Below are positions 28,001 to 40,000 of a stretch of 64,000 nucleotides of DNA, piece after piece (position 1 is the first letter of the stretch; each line of letters opens with the position of its first letter). Origin of the DNA: Rhyzopertha dominica. Lineage: Eukaryota; Arthropoda; Insecta; Coleoptera; Bostrichidae. The position numbers were made by a program, and so were the translations under genes. Under the pieces are notes generated by a model. It was not told the origin of the DNA, did not search any database, and was given only the letters and a program-made list of their open reading frames with translations. The stretch spans positions 75,702,680 to 75,766,679 of the forward strand of contig QCXZ01000137.1 in assembly GCA_025024175.1 (NCBI GenBank). The letters run 5' to 3'.

Positions 28001-31000
28001 AAGGCTCCAGTTAGAGAAAAGAAATCTTAGCGGCAACACCAGAAAGAAGGAGTAAAAGTAACCACTATGACAGTGCTATAATTTTGTCTAGATATCCCAC
28101 GTCGTAAGGAATGTCTAATATATAAAAAAATGCACACAGACAAGATTGATCTCGTAGAACATCACCTCATCTAGAGCTGCAGCAAGCGATCGGAAAACAT
28201 AGATGAAATCACACAAGGAAACGTCAACATCATCATCAAAGAGCAATCTGAACAAGATACATGAATCGAACAACTACATAAGATTCTACTTGTGTCCTAG
28301 TGATATGTACTTTGTTGCGACAGAAAAGCGCTTAGGCAAATAACTCGAGAAATAGCAAAACTACAATATACGTGATGAAATACTAGGGATACATCTAAAG
28401 GAGAGAGGTAGACCATATATTAAGGTAGACCTGGAAACTAAGCGGAGACCAACGAAAAAGAGGAAGACCGTGCTTTACATGGAAAACAACTGTAAAGAAA
28501 TTAATTCATAGGAGAGGGAAGAACGAAGAATAATAGCTATAAATGACAAGAAACAAGAAAATAGTCGAGCGATTCTGAAATGGACAAATGTCAACAGCAC
28601 CAGGAAAACATTCAAAGAATATGAATGTACCTATATGACCTTCCCATTTCAGTCCTTATATTTCCTTAACATGCGCTAGGTAGTCGCACTACTATCAATC
28701 AGCATGTACCCCTCCAACCCAGCGTAGACGGCCGGCCCGGCGGGATATCCGGGAGTGGCAGAAATGCTGACCGTACGCTGAGGTACTCAATTAATCAAAA
28801 ATTCCTGCAATGCCAAATTGTTTTCGGCGTATGGGCGGAAAGGTCTGATAAATCTTTTTATAGTGCAGGGATATGCTTTGTCATCGAGGGTGAATACCCT
28901 GAAGTATATATACATTCTAAATTTATTGAAGCAGCTTTTAATAGCGAAAGCAGCATTTTCATCTTACACAATAAAGCATTCATTATTATGCTCCGTGTCT
29001 CTTATATAAATTACAAATCTGCACACTTGCCTTCTCAACCTTTTTTGCTTCCGAGGTGTGCGTGACGATTCCGCCCATGAAAAACGTCTTAATGATCGCC
29101 CTTAGAGCATTGCGGCTATATTCACTTAGTTTCCTTCAGAGTTTTTTCCAGTAATCGATGGATGTTCTTGACCATCCATCAACCTTCAGTCCACTGTAGC
29201 ACAGAATTTCTTATCTCATGCAAAGCCCTCTGAATTCCTTTACGGCTCCGGACAACTTTGGTTTAGCGTAATTTGTTTGAATGCGGATCAGTACGGGGAT
29301 GCTTGCCCTGAATTGTTAAAGACAGCGTCGAAACTCTTATTTAATTAATGCAACGTTTCTAAGGTTGCTCTCTGTAAGTGCTCGAGTTCCGGTGTTTCTT
29401 GTTTTTGTATAAAAGTAATTTGAAAGCAGCTTGCAGTTGCNTTGTTAGGGATTTTGCAATCTGAACTTTTGTAACGTTAAACCATTAACAAATTGTATCA
29501 GGAAAACAAAAAGCAGGAGTAACACTCAAGCGGTAGCCTGCAGAAATGTGTATTGCGTGTTTATAAGCGTAAATCACTGCCAATCAATTATTTAGGCATA
29601 TACAAACTTACACAGAATTCAAAAAACTTTAAAGTATTTAAAAATTGCATGACTTTAAATATAATAATTATGCAGCCTTGTTAGGCATTATTAATTAAAT
29701 AACAAAATTGCATTAAACGCTTCTTTTGTAGCTCATACTAAATATTACGTAATTAATGGTAGTGATTATTAGCCTGCAGAGTATAAACTGAATTCTGATT
29801 TGGCTAGCTTTTATTCTGCGGCTGAACGTCACTTCCTTGTAATTAACCCACTAAAGCTATGTTGTTTGGAACTCCATCTCATGGAATTAATCGTATAGAG
29901 CTTATGAACAAGCTAAACCTTGTTATAGATGGTACTCAACTTCAGTTTACCGTAATGCAAAGTCCTTTGTATGACAGTAGACACAAGGCTCAGATATAAT
30001 AAGTACATAACTCAACTAATTTCAAGGACCTTTGTCACCCTAAATGTACAACTTTCGTAAATTCGCTGACTGTAAGACCAAAATTCTCTTGCGCGAATTG
30101 TTGAATCTGTCGCATTTCAATTACTTTGGCTCAGAATCGAGAATCGTAGACATGTGGACGTGGCATGTTTTCATCATAAGATTATTGTGAATCGACTATC
30201 CCCTATTTATATTTCAAAATAAAATCCAGGACTTATATGCACCACATTAACGTACGTAGGAAAGACTTATTATCAATTCTTTTTATCGTAGATTATTTGC
30301 TTACAATGTATCAAAAACTTATAATGTAATGACATGCATTACAAGAGTAGCGATTGGTGTATCCAAAGCTGACGTCGTACCTAGCAATATTCTCTAGCAA
30401 GTTGTAGAAATTAAAAAGGCCCAAAACTAGTCTTCCAAGATTTTTACTCCATATTTTAAAAGACCATTAACGCTGCACTTCCACATCTCTAAGAAATAGC
30501 TAACGGATTTTCACTAGTATAATAATGTTTAATGTATGACTTAATCACTAAATAAAACATTTTGAATTTTTTTATTTCTTATTTTTCCACCCATGTGCGA
30601 AACTGTCTTCTACCCTCCATATCTCGACCAATCAGTCGTGGTGCAGTTGAATATGGTTGGGAAAGTATTTATGTTTTTGTAATAATTTGGTTATCTGAGG
30701 TCTAATTTTGCTTACACCGGTATTCGGATCAAAAGATGACACTACTTATAGGTGTCCTCGGTTTGGGTATCCTTCTGCATACAGTCTAATTGCCAACAGG
30801 CAATTTCGATCGTCTCACCAAGTAAAAAATAAATTCTTCTTTTGTGAAACTCATTTTTAAATTATTTTTATGAGTAGACGCGTTCACGTTGTTTTTATTT
30901 TTTCTCGCAAATGAAGAATTATTTCCAAGAATAACTCAAGGAACGATAAGTTTAGGTATAGGACAACCTGATACTTTTAGAAATGGAAATTTGTTGAGAA

Positions 31001-34000
31001 TGTAATGGCTTAAGTATAAAATAAGAGGTTGTATTTTATATAGAAACGTTAGTGGCTCTAGTTTTGTACTTTATATTTATCTTGTTGCTCAATTGTGAAA
31101 AATCAAATTTCAGTTTGAAAAGTGTTTTTCTTCAAACGCTTTTATTATTATTATTATTAATGGTTTTTAATATTTTTTTAAAATGTTAAGAAGACAATTT
31201 TCCAAGAACTGTTGTTACTAGTTGTGTGTCATACGTGAATCTAAAGCAAATTTTAATTACTAGCTCCAGCTTCTTTTTTTCCAGAAGTAAGGTCCATTAA
31301 AGCCACCAGCATGTGAACCGCACCAAAGGGTTAATTTTGCTGAATGCAGAGGGGTTGGCAGGATCTCTTGTGTTCTAAAGCCCAATTAGTGAAAAACGAC
31401 GCAAGTGATGGTATTCTGGCTTTAAGTCCTGCGCAATCTTATATGGGTGTAAATGTAAAAGTTTCCGCGTAGTGAACGAATTAAGACCTAATTGCTAAGA
31501 CCGTCGACGATTCGATAGTTTTGAGTTTTCTTGGTTACAGCGCCAATATTATCTTCAATACGCACATTCCTTTGGCGGAATGGCGCATGTTCTTGCATCC
31601 TCTAGAGAATATGCGGTACCAAATCTGTTCACATGGTTTACTCAGATAGACGATTGTGCTCCGTAAAATTAAAAATCATATGTACGTTTTCCGAATCGAC
31701 AATTGATTTTCGAAACATTTTTTATGATTTAATAATGTTGTCCAAGTGTAAGTAAATCTATTCACGATGATTTGCCACACTGCGTGTAATATAAATATCA
31801 CTAATAGGAATCGGAAGTCGTATCATACTTTAAAAAATCACCCATTACATTATGTACTTTATAGCTTTTTGCACATATAAACAGTTGCTCAAAGTGAAAA
31901 TGTAAAAGGAACTAAGGAATTATACATTTAAAAATTCTCAATGGATTCTACAAGCGAAAATGCACCTCTCGTATTTTCTTAGGTTTTATTTATATCCTCA
32001 TCGATATTTCGGTATCGGACGCCGTTTATTTCGTCCCGCTTTATAAAAGAATGAGATGAAAGGTGAATGCCGAAATTTTCTTGAAATTGTCAGTAAAAGG
32101 GCGACCCCTTCTTTGTGATCATTATTCATGTTACTTCAAAGGAACTGAAGAAACGTATTCAACTTCAGCATCAAAGGTTGATTGTGTATAAATAAAGTTC
32201 TAAGCAGTTCTACACACCATTGAAAGAAGGCAACTTGGAAGATACTAAGTTCCTGCATTTCTTGGAAATTTATGACAATGTGTAATTCTGGCATATCCAA
32301 GAAGTGCTAGCAAGTAAAAGGCTAAGATTTAACATATTAAACAATAAAGTAGCAGTATCTCATTTAAAATTTAATTACGATGATATCTTACACAGGGTGC
32401 TATATACAGGATGTCCTCTAAATACACCGACAACGTTTGACAGATGATAGAAAACGCAATTTTAAGAACTCTTTTGAATAAAAAAAAATCCGAATACGCT
32501 TGGTTTTTGATATACAGGTTGTTGAAATTGAATTTTGAAAAATGGTTTTTTAATACTGTTCCTGAATTATAAACGATATGGATTTCAAATTTGGTGGGAA
32601 TTTTGATTTATTAATTTTGTTGCACCTCTTTAAAAACCATATGAAACTCTCTAAAATAATTTACTTTATTTATTTTCCTCATTATTTATGTTGTCCTGAG
32701 TAGAATACCGCAAACGCAATCTCAAATTTCATCGTAAAGTCAGTGGTATATGTTTTTTACGTGTAAATTTTTGACATTTTCATATTAAACACTCCAAATT
32801 TATTCAGTAAACTGTCATCCCTTTTCAAATCGTTCTGCTTTTACTGAAGCTTATTTTAATTAAGAAAATCAGCACAGCTGAATTTTTAATGTTCATCTTG
32901 CGACGATGGCCTAATTCGCATACGTATTCCACAGGCGATGCTATGCTTGCGGAAGTCCGTGACCGACTTTTTCCAACTTTTACTACCACCATCAAATTCA
33001 ATAAAGCGAGTTAACGTGACCAAAATGCTCAGTTCCTTGGTGGTTCTCGAAACTAATATTTGACCAGCGACGTCAGTACACAACTAATTTTTCTCTATGA
33101 AAGGAAATTGTAAGCGCAGTTGACGAACTGAACCACATCAACAAAGCGAACGAGTAAAGAAAGTCTTTCGAAGTTGCGCACCGCATTGACATTTCATTTC
33201 TCAGCCGAACAATTTAGAACAAATTTTAAAGTAGAAACCTAGTAAATAACTAGAAACTACCTACGTTTCGCTTTGCGTCTTGCGCGTTTTTAAGTACATC
33301 TCAACGAAATCTCTAAGTTCATAGAAAGAACTTTAACGAACTGAACTATTATTTGCTGCCAAGGGCGTAGCCAGGTTTTAGCGTCGGGGGGGTTACTTTA
33401 CAAAGAAATAAAATTGCGACCAGTGGCAGCTCGTAACAATTTTGACTAGGGGGGCAACAGCCAACGAACTTTTTGCTGCCGGCCAGCAGGGTAGTGTCGG
33501 ATTCTTACCGGCTAAAAATAAAAATTAAATATTCAAATTTACGATTTGTGTGTGAAGTCCATGCGCCTACCCTTTGAGCCGCGAAATGGTCAATTATGAG
33601 TTCATTAAAATTTGGATTTGACTGTATTAGTTCCTTTTCAATAGAACACATTACCAATGCATTAAGTCAGTCCTGACCCATAATATTGCGCGAAAACGTA
33701 TAATTCTCCTTAATTTTGAAAAACACTGCTCGCTCTCGACCGTAGTCATTGGAATGGTACAAATAATTTTTAAAAGTTTAATAGTTTCCAGAAACACGCT
33801 GCCTAAATTATCAAAAACTAATAAACATGATCGGCTCCATTTGCATTTCGAAAATTTTCTCGGTGATAAATTGTCATTAACTCGTGTTTAAGTGTAATCG
33901 CGTTTAAATCATATTTGTCGGGAAATGTTTTGCTGTATTCTTGGAAGCAATGAGATTCAAGAAGAACGCCTCTAAAAAATCGCTCGAAAAGAATCTATTA

Positions 34001-37000
34001 CATACATTTGTAATTATTACTTCGCAAACTTCTTTAGCCATCTATTTGTTACCATCAATAGAACACTGTCGCTTTGAAGGCAGGGTTGCTTCAGGAATGT
34101 CAACGTCCAACTTGTCCGTAATCTTTTGAACCGAAGTCGAAAATGCGGAGATTGAATTCTTAACCTTAAGATTATCTAACTGGCGCTGCTGTAGCAGTGA
34201 AATCTGCTGATTATATTTGTTCCCCAATAAATCCGTGACTTATCGCTAAGAGTTCGTTTTGTATCGTTTTGGATAGGCCTGAAACAACACTATTTTTTGA
34301 GTTTTCGATATGAGATTTTAACGTTGTGTCAATTTCCGCCATTAAATTAACCAAACCCTTAAAAATGCCCGGATTCTGACCATCTACTCTTTCATCGTGA
34401 CCGCGCAAAGCTAGCTCAAGGGCTCCACAAAATTCAATGCAATCAATTAAACGACCAAGTATGTAACGATTTTGTTTAACCGCGTCTTTATGTTTCAAAA
34501 TTTCAAGCCTGTAAGCACGGCTTAGTTGATTCTATCGAGGAATTTAAATGTTTTTGACAAATTTAATGTTTTTTTAATTTTTTCGCCCAGATGCTTCAAA
34601 TCCGTAACTCCCGTCTTAACCCAGGCCGGATCGCAATCGTCATCTGCCATTAGTAAGCAAACAAAACAAAACAACGAATTACTCTTATAACAGCCACATA
34701 ACCAAATATCATTTGCGTACATACCCTTATGCCGCGCAGTGCCGCATGCTCCTTAACGTACGGTCGTCCTACGCGGGTGCCTTTTCAGGCAGATTTGGGA
34801 ATCGTTTTGTTTTTACCTCGTGATTTTTGAAACGTTTAGGCCGTGATTTACAACACGCGGGGTTTTTCGTATGCTGTGCGGTGTCGCGTATTCCTTAACG
34901 TCCGGTCGCGCAAAAAACACGGCCTAAACGCCTCAAAAATCGCGCCGTGAAAAAAACAATCCCAACTCTGCCTGAAAACGCACCCGCGTAGGACGACCCG
35001 ACGTTAAGGGGCATGCGACACTGCTCGGCTTAAGCGAGAACGCTCCGCGTCGTAAAGTAGTTCCAAATTGAAATATTAATTTTTTGAAAACTAAGCGCGA
35101 GCGCAAGAAACGGATTTCATTTTCGTGTTCAGGAAGCCACTTTCTAGAGGTATGCACAATTTCAGCTCGATAGGTAAATAACCGGTATACTAAATAATTA
35201 CCTTAAAATTTCTATTAACAGTTTTACCTTTTACGTTGGCTTGGTTTTGTGAGTTAAGGCCAGGACGAAGTGGACCTAGCTGCTTTACTTCAATTGTCCT
35301 GAAAAGCCAAACCTGCCTGATTCATCGCCTTTCGCTGCCTGCTCCATTTTGCGCACAATCCCAACACAATTCCGCGAACTCCGAATAAAACACTTCGCAT
35401 TCACAAATCGACCTTCGGGAAAGAAACAACAGCAAAAACACAAAGACACAAATGTAACAATAAATGATAAATGTAGCTGTAAGTAGAATATTAATAAATA
35501 ATACATTTCCTTATTGTTCGAAATGAAAACACTGCAACACATGTGACGGTGAAGCAGGAATAATATAGCATATCGCGCATGCGTTGTGTATGCAAACTGC
35601 GAGAGGCGAGACCTGCGATTGGCTCGGACGTTTCAGCGTATAACCCTCCCGGCGCCACTTGTAGCTGTATTTTTGAAACTAATAACACCTACCTACCATA
35701 TACTTATGCGTTTTGATCTCTCGATCCAGGGAATTCTGGTACGATATGGCAACGCGAGGGAGCGCATAAATAAGCCTTGTCGGAGAATTGCCCTGCCGAC
35801 CGCGATGCCGACCACAGAATAAACATAGATATTACAAATGCGAATCGCTGTGCGACGGTAAAATAAAATACCACAGAGATTCGTCAAAATAATTAAATAA
35901 ACTATTTTAAATTGGAAATTCCCTTTTTCTTATTTTTCTTTTGGTGGGGCATTGCCCGTTTGCCCTCCCGCACCAGCCGCTACTGATTGCGACTAAGACC
36001 CCGATTTTATTTCTGGTTACAAGGGGTGGCGCAGTGCAAGTTTTGACACATTCTTATGCAAAGACGCCATAAGTTCGAAAATTGAACTCCAAATCGTCGT
36101 GCATCGTCACTCATTTTCGTACTTGTGGCGCCTTTGCATAAGAATGCGTCAAACCCTCGCACTGCGCCACTGTTTGCAACAAAAAAATGAAATCGGGGCC
36201 TAAGGCTACACTGCACCTCAAGAATTAATAAAACGTTAGTCCTATTGAGTTATTTGCTTACTCCTGGATTAACAGTAATAAGGCAAGTAAGTTACTCGAA
36301 CACTCGAAGACGAAACTGAAACTGAACTGAACCACCGCCCGCACCGCACGAAAGCATACGAGGGTTACAAAATATTGAAGTATAATTTATACTCCTTGCC
36401 TCTCCTTATTTCAATACGTATAACATTAATGCAATATGTCGATATTTCGGGGGGGGGGGGGGTTCAAACCCCCAAACCGCCCCTCCGTGGCTACGCCCGT
36501 GTTTGCGGCAAAGTTTGTTGGCTTTAACTCCGAGAACTGCAAAGTAGAACAACTATTTCATTCTTTTATATCTGTTAACTTTGAAATTATAGGAAAGCTT
36601 TCTATGGATGACATTTGAGGATGGCATTTCTTCTCATAGCGATTTAAATTACAGCGGATTATGTTTGGGAAGGAAAATTTACAGGCATAACTGAGCAATA
36701 ATCGTACTCCGAATGTGATTTTGGAAGAAAAATATTAAAGTGAGCAAACCTGGGCGATACATTTCCCATTTCATCGTTTTATAGATGCAATAAATGTGGC
36801 CCCACTGCCAAAGGCGCTCACGTAACAGGCATCCGGTAATGGCCAGGTACCGAGGCAAATCCAGGAATTGTATATTGAATATTCGGATGTATGTACTTAC
36901 GTCGCGTAACTTAATTTTCAGTTTTCCAAAAGTGTTAAAAATGTAGTCTACACGGTACACCTTAAAGGAAAAGACCCTTTTTCGTAGTTGTTATCTCCAA

Positions 37001-40000
37001 AATAATTACCAAACTAGAAAATATCATGTAAGAACGAGAGCTTTCGCGGCCAGAGTTAGATTGAATTCTTAGTCTTTTTGGGTTAAATCGCTTGATTACG
37101 GAATAAGGTCGAAGTTTCGCCCGCACTTGTAAGGGGCATCATCAGAAATAAGGAGTATGGAATATGGTAAAAATTTAACATGAGAAACACGTCCCAGCTA
37201 AACCACATCCCAAGGAGGAAAGAGAAGAAAGGATAGAGTAACGTTGTACCTGGCGCTGGGGGGGGGGTTGTTTGGGTACCAAATAGTGGTTTCACTGATG
37301 TTCGTCTACTGCTGACTGGGTGAAAAAACATGATTTTTTGCAGCGTTTATGTTCATTAAGCCTTTTTTTCTTTGAAGAGGAGAAACCTTTTATGGNTACC
37401 CCGCCGCTAGCGAGGGTATGTAAGACTCCTCCCCCTCTTGGGAGGCCCTACTCAATAAAACCCCTCCCCATATTTCCACCGATGATTGCAAAACCGGAAC
37501 CGTTAACGCATTACTTCAGCCTTACAGCCACGGCGATAGTTTTAGCGTGGATATAGTTCTTTCTCTTCCATCTCCTTTGTCCTTATTATCTCAACCAGGT
37601 TCTCAGTAATGCCTTCCCAGTTTTTCTATGACACCAACTTTGCTCCAACAGATTATGCTCAGAAATGTCTACTTTTTTTTCTAGTTCTCCAAGTCTCAAT
37701 ATTGGGGATTAATGTTTTGGTCCACTGTGCTTATTGACCTCCTACCATAAGTGACCTATAACAGATTTCTGCTGCTTAGCGTTACCCTCGTCATAGATTC
37801 TCCTTCTCCCTTGCACCAGCAAATGAATGGGAGGGATCCCAGACACCAGGCATAAAGCCTGCCCAGAAGCCGTGCGATAAGCGCTACATACACGGATAAG
37901 CGTTAACTTCTGCAGACTCTGAAGAATTTTTCTATATTTTTTCAGCTTAAGAACTTCTTCTCATACAAGAGCGCGGTATAATATAATAGAATGGACCGCT
38001 GAAGCCAACAACTTTTTGTTGCCACTACGTGGAGTATTTGACATAAGCATCTTTAGTTGATTTATAATTTTCAAACTTTTAATTTCTATTTTTCTTTATT
38101 TAATTCTTATTTAATGTGTTCACACGTAGAAATCTGGGAATTCCCACACAAGAAACTAAATTATTTAAGGCTATATCTTCCCTTTAATATTACTGCCTCG
38201 GTCTTATTCTGAGCCACCTCCATGTTATTCATACTCATCCAAGGTATAACTTTCCTTATTGAATCATTTACAAGATATTCTAGTACATCTTTTGTTTTTG
38301 CTGTAATTACTATTGCCAAATCATCAGCGTATCCAATAAGTCGTACCCCGTCCGGCACCGCAATCCTCAAAACCGAGCCGTAAAACACGTTCCGCAATGT
38401 TGGACCTAAAATGGAGCCCTGGGGAACTCCACATGTCACCTCCAATTTACATGAATTACCGACCATGAGCGTTCTGTCAGAGAAGTAAGACTTTATGACT
38501 GATATTAAATGAGGGTCAATTTTTCTCTTGTTTATTAAGCCTGGTTTTAATGGACCTGTTTCAACAACAACAACAACAACAACAACAAGGGATGCTGCAA
38601 ATGCCTTTGAAAGATAGAGGAATTATTTAGTCCTTCGCAGATTGAAGAATCTGATACATTTTAGAAGGGTTTGGAAGATAGTACGGATGAGCTGTTTCTT
38701 AAGAATTTTGCCAGTTCTGCCTGCGACGCTTAGAACATAAGAAAGTAGAGCAGTGGATCTATAATTTGGGGGTTTAAAAATTATCTTGTATTTGGGGTAA
38801 AGATGACGCATAATTGCAGATTGTATATGACGCTTGTTGTACCCATTGTTGGCCAGACTGACACGAAACACCCACTAAGAGAGGATTTTTGTAAACCCCT
38901 AAGGGGGTAATTAGGGGATGAAGATTTGTATGAATAAAGCGTGAAACTATTTTTAGGCTTTTGATTAGAAATAAATAATTATACGTGCTCTAGCGTTTTT
39001 TTTAATTCCACCCTTAAAGAGATGAAATAGGGGATAAATTTAGTATGGGAGTTCTGTTAATTAAAATTAAAGCCATGAAACGTTATTATTTGACCTTTTA
39101 ATTAATACATCATAAGTATTTAATTTCAACTTGAATTATTTAGCAAGTAATTAACGTGAATACCGTATTTAGGCAATTGTTTAGAAATGAATACACACTT
39201 GATTGTATTGAAATTGATTGGGAAATTTCACCACTAAAGGTGGGGAAAGCCGCGGGCAACAGCCAACGCCGAAGATTGCAGTTTGATTGTAAATTATCAT
39301 TTAGAATAAAATGTTTAGCCAATTTACTTATGAACTAACTGAAAATAATATATTTCACAAAGGTGTCAATGGAAAAAACTGTAATTTTGACATGTTTTAT
39401 CCGGTAATTCTGTGCACTGTGTATGTTTTACTTTTTGGTTTGTCGTACTTAGGAGAAAAATGGTAGTATTAGATTGAATTATTATATTGCGCGAATCGTA
39501 TCTTAAAATTCGTCTGCACTTATCTCCATGCAACCGCTTCTCAATGCAGTTGTACACATATGGATGTAAAATCTCTTATAGGGTTTTATTTCAAAATGTT
39601 TTTCCGTTGATTGTACGCAAGTGTCACATTTCAGAGCAAAGCCATAGACTACCTACTTGAGACAATCCTTGTCTGTACGCAAGTGTCACGCACACAAGTG
39701 ACATACATCCAGGACTTATGGAGAAAAGACAATGTTTCTTTGGAGTGCCATTTGTGGAAGCAAATGAGATTGCACAAGCGCTCATTGACTGTATCTTAAG
39801 ATTTACTGGGAATATACAGGATGTTTCACGAATGATAATGACCCTGACGAAATTAAAAATGCAACCCAAAATACATTTGCAGATGTAACATTAATAATTA
39901 TTGTTCATCGTCTTAAAAAATATAAAACGTAGGCAGCTTTTATACAGCTCTATACTTCAATCATTTGCTTTAAGTAAATTCGGTATTGTAAAACAAATTT

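Larger units (their letters stand above)
33360..36501. mobile_element. Outer hAT-like element hosting nested insertions
   Basis: The left end CAAGGGCGTAGCCAGG at 33,360 pairs with the right end TGGCTACGCCCGTG at 36,488-36,501. They are flanked by TTTGCTGC (33,352-33,359) and TTTGCGGC (36,502-36,509), an 8-bp target duplication with one mismatch. Without its passengers it is only about 570 bp: a G-rich tract near each end and no coding capacity, so it is a non-autonomous hAT-type element. It lies in GH31 intron 3. Confidence 0.8.

Noticed and set aside
36444..36475. GGGGTTCAAACCCCC as a tRNA B-box
   Set aside because: It is the poly-G/poly-C part of the outer hAT-like element end; no A-box or cloverleaf around it.
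36679..36960. Minus-strand frame with LPRYLAITGCLLRERLWQWG, considered as a GH31 exon (GADICGF/ELC.RW-like) or a GPCR DRY-type exon
   Set aside because: The true ELC.RW exon is at 19,397-19,599 with correct order and phase. This piece lies upstream of the exon 4 region in the gene, has no matching splice phases, and the GPCR resemblance is only a few residues.
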